Shown: positions 47,801-58,406 of the stretch, in pieces
Position numbering within the stretch: position 1 is the stretch's first letter
Layout of the letters: every line of letters starts with the position of its first letter
NCBI GenBank assembly: GCA_964035795.1
Contig: OZ038320.1
Span: forward strand, 3,039,896 to 3,103,895
Direction of reading: 5' to 3'
From: Pterobdella sp. o SKG-2022
Taxonomy: Eukaryota; Annelida; Clitellata; Hirudinida; Piscicolidae
DNA length: 64,000 nt
Notes under the pieces: generated by a model
The model's database searches: none
What the model saw: the letters and a program-made list of their open reading frames with translations, nothing else
Told to the model about the DNA's origin: nothing
Program-made: the position numbers and the translations under genes

Positions 47801-50800
47801 TGTGCAAGTTCTGGGTGCGAAATGGCAAAATAATGGCAGAACAAGCCATTTTGTATAAAAAAACCTTATTCAGTTCTACCACCTATGATCTTGATTTGTT
47901 TCTGGTACAAGTACGTATAATATCTGCATTAAATTTTGAAAAAAAATCAATATTTGAAACCATTTTTTTTAAAGAAAACAATTTTTTTAAGTTTCTTTCT
48001 TCACGCTTGAATCCAGATTATATCATGGAAGTCTTCCTTGAAAAGTCAGTATCTATTTTATAATTCAAATTTTCTCAAGCCAAATGATTTAATTTTTTTT
48101 ACACCTTATTCAATTTTTTGGGTTTTTAAAAATTTTTTTTCATCATCTTCCAAACTTTCAGCCTTTTTTCAAACTTTTTTTCCTCTGGTCTGCTAAATCT
48201 GCTTTAAACAATGCGGTACTAATTTTTTTCTTCAAAATCTTATCATAAAATTTCTATGAAAGTTTATCAATTTTTTACGTAATTATTTATTTATTAGGGT
48301 TGACTAAAAAACACTACAAAATGAATGTTGATTCAATAGTTAGCCGAAGCACGGCTTTCCTCCAACTTCCACGTTTTTCTGTTTTTTTGCAAGTTCGATT
48401 GCTCCTTCTATTGATATGGAGTGACGTCATCCTTGGTAGTGGTGAGTAAGCTGGTATTTGGTCTTTCTCGTTTTTCTTTTATGGTTTTGATGGAATGAAT
48501 GGTTGCTTCTTTTGTTGGAATATGGTCGTTCAAACGCATAATGTGGCCTAGCATCTGCCAGCGTCGTTTTTTCCCTTCACATGTCACTGGTTCAATGAGA
48601 AAGTTTACTTCTTCTGTTTACATGCGTTTGGGTCAGAAGACTCCACATGCGTGTCTCAACTTTCTTTTATTGAAACTGTCAATAAGTTTTTCCCTTTCTT
48701 TGTTCATTGACCAAGTGCTACAGCCGATTGGACATATGCTTTATAAATTCTTATCTTTTTTGGTCTTGCTATGCTTGACGTCCATATTTTGTTCATTTTT
48801 CGCATTTCCTACGTAAAGCATGCATAAATGCGATGATCTTTCAACCTCTCTTCTGCTTAATCGCCTTTTCTACTTCACTAGTTAGCAACTCGACTTTTTG
48901 AACGTTTTTTCTAGTTTTTGTCTAGTCAGTTTAGAGTTAGACAATGTTTCAATGTACCTTTACTCCTTTTACTAATTTCTTCAGGTTCCGTATGGCTATG
49001 CCAAATTATCAATTACCTCAAAAAGCTCATGTTTAAAAAACATTTTTAAAATAGTAATTTTTGTTTTTTGATTTAAAATGTAAAACAAATGAAATAATTC
49101 ACCACGAATTCATTTTTAAATACTTCATAAGCCGAATAATTTATTAGATTCAGTGTTCTTCAAAATTTGGAAAAGACAAATTGGTTCAAGAGCCTTTCCA
49201 CTCAAAATATGCTGCAAGAAGCACTTTTTTTCTTGGCTTCAGTTGTTTCGTGCAGAAAGCTATCTGGTAAGAATATTTTGCGTAAAAATTTTTGGTTTCT
49301 AAAGAAATGAAAAATACAAAGATGCTTAGTTATAACTAGAAACTAACTGTTTTACGAAATTTTTGATATTTTTGTTTTAATCCTATTTGAACACTTCCAA
49401 TTTCAAACTTTTACTAGAAATAGTTATGCCATATGAGGTTAATTTTAAAAATTAATGTGTTGAGCTTTGTTTTTGCCTTGTCTGAAATTTACATGCTGCC
49501 ATTCGACTTTATCTCAAATTACTATAGCTTTAAGATGCACTATAACTATAGTTATTAACAAATGAATAAATTTTTGATTTCCATGTTTTGGCTTCTAGCA
49601 ATATTTTTAAAACAGCATAAAAATCAGTTATTTTCTCAAATACTCCCAAACTATCAGCTCTTATTAAATTTAAACCAAATAATTTCACTCAATCATCTTT
49701 GGTATTATTAAAAATAATTCACATCGATTATACTGGACATTCACAATCTCATTGCAAATTATCGTTTAGGGGAAACAGAAGAAGGGTTAATGGAAGAAGA
49801 GTTGATAACATTGTTATCTACCAGTGAATGCACACATCAGGAGATTTTGAAGCTTTTTCCTAAAAGGTACTTGTAATAAGTTTTGATTTTTTTTTTAAAC
49901 ACAAAACCTGTGAGCAGGGGACCATTGATAAATGCGCAATGGGAGATCGCTGCAGATCCTATATTGAGCAAAGTAGACATTTTTTGATGCTTTCAATTTT
50001 AAAACATGGATCATAAATTTTTGTATTATATACTAAACGACAAACTGTTGATTCTAGATAGCAAATTACAAACGACCAGAAATAGATGGGGAAAACGATT
50101 CAATACCGGGGCATTATTCTCTCAAGTGTACTTATATATATACACAAATATTTGGAATGCTGGAAGAAAAATTATTAAAAACTGGAATCTTAAATGAATG
50201 GATGATTAGAAATGAAATTTTTAACAGAGACAATAAACAATGCTTTTAACTACGTTTAATTCTCAGATGAAGTTTTGCTTGCATGCTATGATCCTGTGTT
50301 GGTGCGAATGAGGGCCATATCAATTGAGAATTATGGCGGGTCCCTTGCGAGTTATTACGAACGGTTGTTATCTATCTCGAGTTCATGTTATTAGGTTTTA
50401 ATTGAAAATAGTCAAAAAAACTTTGCTTCAAGAATCACTATATATTTTTCGTTTTTTAAATAAGATAACTATCAAATTTTAAGGCTAAAAACTATAAGAT
50501 ACCATGTGATTAAACAGTATTACAAGAAATAATTCCGAAACCAATAGAAATCTTTGGCCTCCATTCAGAATCCCTAAAAAAGTATTTAAAATTTGAATTT
50601 ATAGTTTAAAATCATATGAAAACTCTTTTTAATGAATGTCAAACATTTTATTTTTGCTAATTCAAAAAATTATTTTGAAATTTCTAAATTTATAAAATTA
50701 CAGCTCATACACCCGAGGTTGAAAGAATGCACCAATTTCCTACATTCTCAACTGATGCAAGCTTTTATCTTTGTGCTCCTACATAAAGTAACCTTTCTAT

Positions 50801-53800
50801 TTTGAACTATTTCTATTTTACGAACTAAATAAAATTTTTATATTTTAAAGATTTTTATATTAATTTAAACCACATGAATACTTTGTCAGTGTCTGCAAAA
50901 CGAACAGGCAGAGGGTGTGTTGCAGATCACGATTCACTTGTTGCACATGACTCTTGTTTTCCCATATATTGTCATTTTACTTAGAGTTTTTAATTTCTGA
51001 GTTTGCATGTTTAAATTAATTTTTTATCTTCAATAACAGGAACCGACAAACTTTTTCATGGCGTCAACAGTGGGCAACATATACGAAACATGCTTGGTTC
51101 CTATGGACAGAGAGCATGGTGTGCTTGCCCCATATGGTCAAGTTGTTTTTTGATTGTTAAAGTAATTTTTTAAAAATTATTTTCAATACTTGGATTGTTT
51201 ATTTAGAAAAACACTTATTTAGTTAATGAAAGATTTTTAGTACTTCTTTCTAGAGCCATCTATCTCGATTTTTGAACTTATGTCTCATCTTTTTTTTTTG
51301 CAAAACTTATAAGCGAACAGCCAATTTTTAATAATATTTTAAAACAATTGTAAGCTCATTGCTTCACAAGTCTCTTTTTTCAGATAATGTTTTTTCTCCC
51401 ATACACATTTATAAGCTAGCATTATCTTACTGAGTTTTGAGAAAATAAACTAAGCCTTCTTCAAATTGCTAAAATTTTTTTTTTCGACCATGTATAACCA
51501 TGAAAGTGTTATATTCGAAAGCTTTTGTATACGAGTCATACTTTGGAACGGTCTTGAAGAATTTCAAGAACCTGTTCGTCATTATTGTCGAGAATCCTTC
51601 GATGATTGACAAAACCTGTAACACAAAAACAAGTCTCTATTTTTCATTCTATGAAATCTATAGCACTTTGATTAGTTCAAGGAAGACTTTTGTTATATGC
51701 CTCTTGCTAGTCATGAATTTAAATAAAAATTTAGTTTTAATATAAACAAATTTTCTCTTTCTTTTAATACTTCAAAATTTTCGACCGATTTTGCAAAAAA
51801 ATATACATTTTCAAATCTATATAAGTATTTCAAGCACCAAAACATACTTTCATTGCAACATTACCAAACAGGCCTTAACAACCTGTTCGTTGAAACCTGG
51901 CACATAAGCCCGTCAGAGACGTCAATATTCCCTCCAGGGTCTGAGAGCTCTTCAGCAAGTTCAGCACCACCTCCATCATCAAGCTATTTCGAACAAAGAA
52001 CGACTAGCGACTTGACAATTCTCTCAATGCTTCTACAACTTTATCAACGTTATTCTAAGAAAGTCTATCGGCCACCCAATGGTTTATATTTTTGCTTTTC
52101 TGCTACCAGCTATAGCAGTTTCAATTTTTAAAATAATGTTAATAGTTTTATACTATTAAAAAAAATTTATAAGTAAAATAAAATAAACAAGATTGTGTCA
52201 AGAAAAATGAGAATATGAGAGTCGGTGGTGGAGAATATTATATTGAAGAAGTGTTAGAAAAACTTGTATCAGGGAGTGAAGAAGTAAGAAGGGTGGTAGA
52301 GGAATTGACAGAAGAGGATGATTCAGATGCTAAAAAAGCAGCATTAGATAGAAAGTAATATCTTGCATATATTTTCGAATACTTTCTATGATTTTAAAAT
52401 TTTTGTTACTCATATAATATTTTAAAGAAAAATGCTGGTTAAAAACAAAATCAAAAAAATTATGGCAAAAAAGAGAGAAAAGTCGATGAAGGCTTTTGCT
52501 GAAGCTGGACTAGGTAGAAGGTTTACTTATAACACAAAATTTCCTTAACGCATATCGTAATATTTGTACTGGATTTATGAAAAAATATTACTACACTGTC
52601 CAATTAGGAATATCTTTTGAACGCTGGGCTCTCTATGTGCTCATTTCTTAAAAATAATTAATTCAAGTTTTTTGTTTAGTAACAAATTATATTCATAATT
52701 TTGAAAAAACACCATTCTTTTACGCACAAATCCACGGTACATCTCGCCTCAAACCATTCAACATTTTAAAATTTGTTTTTAACACGATTCTTAAGCTCCA
52801 TGCCAACGTTTTACTTTTTGTCATATAAAAACTAGAAATTTTTTTGTACCGACGTTAAACTGAAATTTGTCTATGCGATAAGCAGTTTTTGCTTAATTAA
52901 TGAATTGCTGATACGATGAAAGCATTAATATAGACGTAGATGCTGACTTGGAAGAAGACGAAGAAGGACTGGTGTGTTGTATCTGCAACTCAAGCCTCAC
53001 TCCTTCAGCTACTGACCCGCCTTGCTTTGTCGCTCTTCTTACAAACACAAACAGTATGAAATTTGAAAATTTTATGTACAATTCAATTTTTTGAACAAAA
53101 TTGAGATATAAATTTCGATTATCATATCTTTTTCTATCTAAGTAATGGGCCTAAGACGTACCACAAGAGGCTCTGACAACACCTATTCTGATTATTCCAG
53201 GACTTTAAAAAGCCACATCAAAACACTTTTTCCTGATATGGTTTATATTTTTTTAATAGTTTGATTAATATCTTAAAAAATTTCGAAAACTTCAAGGATC
53301 CCAATCTAGAATGGCACTGGAGTGGGATGATACAAACTTGTGGACACATGTTGCATAAAAGTTGTCACTTGTCCCACGTGACAAAACAAAAAGTTAACTC
53401 ATTGGCCCATTTTAAAATCTAATTAAATATACATTGGTTCAGTGCTAGTTTTTAAAAAATTCATTGAATGATAAACAACACTTTATGAAGTGTACACCTT
53501 TTAAAAATATTATAGATAAAGAGAGAAAGCAAAGTTCAAACTCATTTGCTCGAGTATTGGTGCCCATTATGCCGACAGTTATGTAACACCATCCTACCAT
53601 CGCCCGCAGATGAGGCATTAGAAATGTCTGACGAAACAACTCGTGATTACGAGTTTTTAGAAGATTGCTTTCGCCTTCAAACCCCGGTTCCAGTGTTTAT
53701 ATTATTTTGTGTGTTACCAGTTTCAAATTATGTATATATTGAATAAAAGTCAAACAAGAAAAAATTCTAAAATTAATTTACAGCTCCCGGAATATTCTGC

Positions 53801-56468
53801 AGAGCTGGCCGAGATAGCCCTTTTTTACAATGCTATATTGAAAGTTGACAAACCTATTGATAAAGAACTAACGAAACTTTTCCGGTATTGTGAATTTATA
53901 GTTGCTCTGAATTTTTAAAAATATTTCGATGGAATTATTCAAAAGATTTTTAAAACTTTCAACTGAAAGAGTATTATGGTATATAATTATATTTTTCATT
54001 TTATAGAACTACCTTCTGTATCTTTAGCTTACTTATCTGCTTATTTTCTTTCATATTGAATCAAATTTTTTATATAATTCAATTTTTAAAATTTTTTGAA
54101 CATTTTTGAAATATTCTGAAAATTATTTTTTTTCCAACATTGGCTTTAGTACCCAATTTTCTTAGGATACACGATTTAAATATTTTGATTGTTCTCTATC
54201 TACAAAAGTTTTTATCATTGAAAATGGTTTTTAAAATTAAATTTTTCGTACAAGCTTGATTTTTACAACATGGGTGGTAAAAAAAATTTAAATTGTCTCT
54301 ACAAAAAGAATTTATATACTTGACTCATTTAACAAAACAATATGACAGAAACAACGTGGAAATAGAATTAATGATCAAAAGATTCATAACTGAACAAAAC
54401 AACAACCCAAACCCTGAAGTTTCCTATCAGGCTAAAACAACAAGAAAAACTCACCTTGGAGCCTTGCGAGCAGTCTGTAGCAATTACTTAAAAAGAGGAG
54501 ATTACAATTGGCCTTTTCCTGAGCTTCTGGAACCTTTCAAAACTGACATTTCCAACAGGTTAACTAAGTAATATATAAATTTGTTTTATGAAACTGTTTT
54601 TGATAACTATTAACTTTTTTAGGGAAAAAATGTATGATATTGCTTTGTTAGATTTAAGACAGTGTTTCACAGAGCTTACGCTGTACCACTTTAACCCTAC
54701 AATAGGTTATTCAATAATTATTCAAAACGATTATTATAGAAGTGATTCAAATGTTATTGCTACCTTAGGCTCAATAAGAACCATTGTACGTTTCTTCATC
54801 AATTGCTTTGTGGTCAACATGATAGCCTGGATTGTCTTATGCACTGATGAGAAAACAATAATAAAATGGATTGAACATGCTAATTTGTCGACATGTCAGC
54901 TTGGTAAACTTCTTGAAAAAGCTGTTAATATTGTCAAGTTTTATCAACACGAAAGGGTATGAAAATATATAATTTTAATAATTATATTGGCACATTAACC
55001 ATTACTGACTCAGAAAAAGTACCACGTTCGGAGAATGTCAGAAAAAACTATGCGGATTTTTAGTGATTTTTTGAGATTTTGTGTTCTTGTTTACAACTCG
55101 GTTGTGAACCCCAGTGAAGCTACAATCGAGGTTAGTGTAATTTATATTGAAAAGATGATATCTGTCCGAACTAAACTCACAATTTTAAACCAAAGAACAT
55201 TGACACAATGGAAATGGGTGATTTACTTTCAATATTACTTGGAGACCAATACGATAATGCCTTGTACTCTATAAGGTTGCATTATTGGGAAAAATACCTT
55301 ATAGATACAACTATTACCTGATTATTCATGAAAAAATAGATTATTTTCGATGTAAAAATTAATGACAGTCAACTTTAAATTCAGATGCTATGAATGGAAT
55401 GATCGATTGTCAGAATTTTATTTGGGCAAGTATATAAGTAGTGTGCGTTTTTTACTAAGCCTAAACAAAGAATTGAAAGTAACTTTAAAAAAATAGGTTT
55501 GATATTAATTTATTCAACATGAATTTATTTTGAAGATGATAAAAAAGTTAACAATGGATCTCTGGGAAACTCCCAAATTCATCACTCTACCTTCATCCTT
55601 TAGGGACCTTCGTGCCAAATACATAAACCCAGAAAGGTGCGGCTAAAATAAGTTGAGAAAAAATAATTATATTAAAGAATATTTGTAGGAGAGATAACAT
55701 GGATGTCTTTTTGTGTATAATATGTGGACAAAGAGGCACTTTTAAAGTTGAGAAAGTTCCTGAAAAGAGAAGGGTTAAAACATACATGAGAAGAAAATGC
55801 GGCTTAAAAATTTGGATGGTGAGAGTACTTTTTTAAAATAATATTAATTGTTAATCAAAACAAATGAAGTTTTAAAATTAAAGTTTTCAAAATAAAATTG
55901 TATTTCCAATTTTTTCTCGAAGAGATTATTTTAATGTTGCAACTTATTGAGTTAACTAGTTTCAGTTTTGTGCTTAGAATTTCACTTCACTGATTACCAT
56001 TTTAAAATGTCTATGAACATGACAATATCAGCACGCTGGTGTGTGTGGGAACGGAACTTGCATCTTCATGGGCAACGTAGACAATCGCACGATTATTTGT
56101 CAAGATGCTAAATTCATTACATGGGAATCCCTCTATGTCAACCGCTATGGGGAAGATGACCCTAAATTCAAGTGATACTTATCTATTAATATTGTGTTCT
56201 ATTAACTTATTCCCAGTTTACAATTTTTTGCTAAAAATTTTGAGTTTTATTAATATTTATTTTCATCTATACAGTGTAAAGGAGAGAAACTGACATACTA
56301 TTTTAGTTTTTTAGAGATATTTTTGAAAGTATATTAATAGAAACAATCTTTCAAAGGCATGGTCGAGAGCTGATGCTGAATGAGAACAGAATGCATTTTC
56401 TGCGGTCTTTGTGGGTTCTAAACCAAATCGATAAACTATATATGAGAAAAGTTTATATTTTACGATGA
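44010..56468 (+). CDS. UBR3-like (copy B): UBR-box E3 ubiquitin-protein ligase, tandem copy B (UBR3-like), 40 exons
   Basis: Head-to-tail paralogue of copy A with the same exon-intron plan; most exons have equal length (for example 135, 76, 193, 141, 156, 113, 97, 70, 66, 163, 86, 120, 98, 96). The start at 44010 gives MKKFNINKKYGDN and then the shared ELYGGYSPEEF motif. Domains follow the same order: UBR box, scaffold with MTFNLPLHRIVSILW, basic helix, RING-H2, cap ending at LYVNRYGEDDPKFK and a stop at 56466-56468. Joined exons total about 4596 nt (about 1531 residues) if the 36th intron is allowed a non-AG end; with the nearest AG the frame shifts by one base at 55547. All donors I assigned here are GT. 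Protein similarity to A is high in the zinc domains and lower in linkers. The expected function is the same as copy A; division of labour between them is unknown. Confidence 0.85.
44969..52513 (+). other. UBR copy B: scaffold and pre-RING region (exons 5-26)
   Basis: Inferred exons: 44969-45088, 45322-45396, 45540-45673, 45789-45981, 46047-46187, 46675-46760, 46822-46932, 47440-47595, 47782-47910, 47992-48044, 49154-49266, 49770-49866, 49918-49972, 50058-50127, 50267-50363, 50527-50581, 50704-50787, 50890-50955, 51040-51136, 51872-52081, 52192-52354 and 52428-52513. Landmarks mirror copy A: KISVQLLSSHASV, HVEYDSLLSFEYF, NLPLHRIVSILWS, VRNGKIMAEQA, RLNPDYIMEVFLEK, LWPPFRIPKK. Every junction keeps phase with GT-AG borders. 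Confidence 0.83.
48300..48900 (-). mobile_element. Antisense relic of a second LINE in a UBR copy B intron
   Basis: Read on the minus strand, broken frames give KIWTSSIARPKKIRIYKAYV, then TWSMNKEREKLIDSFNKRKL with RHACGVFWPK, and KRRWQMLGHIMRLNDHIP, ending in an IEGAIELAKK-type segment. This is the thumb/C-terminal region shared by RTE/Dong-like and related reverse transcriptases (LYKAYV...F.RR.LR...RWxxLGHxxR). Frames change at least three times and stops occur, so it is dead. It sits in the 1.1-kb intron 48045-49153; the equivalent intron of copy A is only about 160 bp. It is a different family from the LINE at 37.6-40.6 kb. Confidence 0.75.
52934..53692 (+). other. UBR copy B: RING-H2 domain (exons 27-30)
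   Basis: Exons 52934-53053, 53143-53240, 53297-53392 and 53516-53692. Ligands: CCICNSS, TCGHMLHKSC, WCPLCRQLCNTILP. All eight zinc-binding positions of a RING-H2 arrangement are present, so the domain should fold and recruit an E2. Confidence 0.9.
53784..56468 (+). other. UBR copy B: C-terminal cap region (exons 31-40)
   Basis: Exons 53784-53884, 54349-54558, 54623-54705, 54769-54956, 55014-55130, 55196-55275, about 55547-55636, 55689-55818, 56032-56171 and 56357-56468. Landmarks: FSDFLRFCVLVYN, WETPKFITLPSSFRDL, CIICG, NGTCIFMGNVDNRT, LYVNRYGEDDPKFK, HGRELMLNENRMH. The junction into the exon starting near 55547 needs a phase that the local AG does not supply; the reading is otherwise open. 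Confidence 0.78.
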
Positions 56469-57214
56469 GTTATTCAAGTTATCAAACTTTTGAAGTTTTA
56501 GTTACCTTATTTTAACTTTCCAACTGCAAGTTACAGTTTTTTCGATTTAGTTTTTTATTGTTTCCAGCAAAGTTGAAAGATTTTCAATCTATCTTTTAAA
56601 AAATGTTGTTGCATTTAATTCAATTAAACATTTATTAAAATTTCTTTTATGCAATAATTCATGGAAAAATTTATATCACAAAAATGTAATTATAGAAAAA
56701 AAAAGTTTGAAATAGAGTAAAATTTTTTAATTTTTATAGAAACGCCACAAAACAATTCAACATGGCTTACAATATTATGAGCTAGTCAAAAATTTAAAAA
56801 AAAACCGCTTTTCTCTTGAAATAATAGTTGTAAATGATAAAATATAAATAATATAGAATGAAATAATGAAGAAAAATATACAAAAGTTTATCAAAGATAA
56901 TCCCATAAACATGTTTTTCAAACGTTTGGCACAGATGAAGGTATATTTTGCACCAAACTTTTTTAACTACTATTAAAACAATTCGAAATCATCGTTTGAT
57001 TGAGTTTCAAAAATAACAATAAAAACAAAATTCATCATTGTCACAGTCTTGAAAACTTGTCTAATTCACTAGAGCGGTATATTTTCTGTCTTCTGGGCAT
57101 GTTGGACTTGGCACTTCGTAATAGTTTTTGTTCTCTATATACTCTGGGCACTCGGACCTTCTTTTGGGTAACTCTGGAGGACTGGTTGAAAAAAAAATTA
57201 ATGTTTATCACTTT
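56469..57214 (+). other. Downstream flank of UBR copy B
   Basis: AT-rich DNA without an exon signal, presumably including the 3' UTR of copy B. The open frame near 57000-57218 has only faint resemblance to the end of a LINE reverse transcriptase and is treated with the fragment that follows it. Confidence 0.45.
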
Positions 57215-57280
57215 ATAAAAACTTGAAACTCTCTGGGTTTAACACAATTATAATGAAGTACGCAGATTATTATTATGACT
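57215..57280 (+). mobile_element. 3' end fragment of the same LINE family as at 37.6-40.6 kb
   Basis: CTTGAAACTCTCTGGGTTTA followed by AACA and TATAAT matches the 3' UTR end of the large LINE (40529 onward: same 17 bases, then AAACATCACTATAATAAACC). It also ends in an ATTATTATT-type tail. The preceding 150 bp may be eroded coding sequence ending in a Lys/Leu-rich segment, but this is uncertain. A second 3'-anchored copy supports the terminus assigned to the element. Confidence 0.65.
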
Positions 57281-58284
57281 TGAACAAACATTTGAATATC
57301 AAACAAGTTAGTTCGTATATTATTGTTTTTAACTCTTAGGCAACATTTTAACTTTTTTAGACTTTTTTTATGAAAAAAATTTATGTTTTCATGAATACTG
57401 TACAAAGCTTTCAAAAGCTGCCAACAGGTTCAATACTGATACTGCTTGATCTAAAACGCTAAGCATTGGTTTTGCCAACATCAAACCATGGTTAATCACG
57501 CAGTGATATCAAATATTATCAATAAAAGTTCAAAATTTAGTTTTTGAACAAAGTTGCTTTGTTTATATTTAGACTGGTTTTAAAATTTTAAACGTAGAAT
57601 ATTTTACATACTCGCAGCTTTTAGGCAGTTCTGAAGGTGTAGGACAGGGGGCAAGTTGAATAAAAATAAGATTCATAAAAAATAGAATTGAATACAAATT
57701 GCATTGAAAAAATATGAAATAGTTATTGTTGATAGTTGAAACTAGTTTTATCCTCTGATTTCAAGTTTGATATAGTTTTTGACGCTTAGTCTATCTTCCC
57801 AAGATTCCAACATAAGGTTAAGTGAGTTGATGTTACCCTAGTTGATTGGACCCCTTCAAGATTTAATCAGTATATGCCCCCATCAAAGCGTTTTTGATTT
57901 TGAATGTGTTGATCTTATTTTTCATAAATTTTTTTTGGACTTTTGCGATTTTTTTTCCAGTCTTCAATGCTTGCTATTATTTTGGCTCGCTTAAAACATG
58001 TTATTTTCGTGTTTGATTTCTAAGGCGTTATATTTTTATACTTTTAGTAATTTCTTTTATAGGTTGTTTCTTTTTGAATTTGAGTATTAATTTAACAATT
58101 CAATGTTTGCATATATATCATTAATTGAAATATTATTTATAGAACCATTAGATGACTCACCTATTGGGGGCTGGACCCTCAACCGGGTTCATAGAGTCCC
58201 TTATAGAGATCGAAGTATTGCTGAAATTAATTTTTATTTATTTTAGATCAAGTTTGTATGGATGAATTTCAAAACGTGAAACAG
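57281..58284. other. Intergenic DNA and probable lectin-gene 3' UTR
   Basis: No gene recognised. The lectin-receptor gene on the minus strand ends at 58285, so the part nearest it should be its 3' UTR. A GC-richer patch lies near 58145-58205 without a consistent frame. Confidence 0.45.
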
Positions 58285-58406
58285 TTACCTTTTAATAATG
58301 CTAGTTTTTGTATTTTTTATGCATAAAAAGAAGACGAGAAGGAGCAAAAGAGTGAGTAGCAAAAGTCCAGCCACAACCCAACCAGCGATAACTAGGTTTT
58401 TGAGTG
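58285..58406 (-). other. Lectin receptor: transmembrane helix and tail (exon 6)
   Basis: After the acceptor TATTATCCAG the exon encodes a 24-residue hydrophobic run VIAGWVVAGLLLLTLLLLLV with flanking hydrophobics, then CIKNTKTSIIKR and a TAA stop at 58285-58287. Positive residues follow the helix, which fits a cytoplasmic tail of a type I protein. Confidence 0.88.

Noticed and set aside
51500..51745. 81-residue frame in the intron of UBR copy B
   Set aside because: No matching sequence in copy A, no usable phase with the neighbouring exons, and no recognised family.
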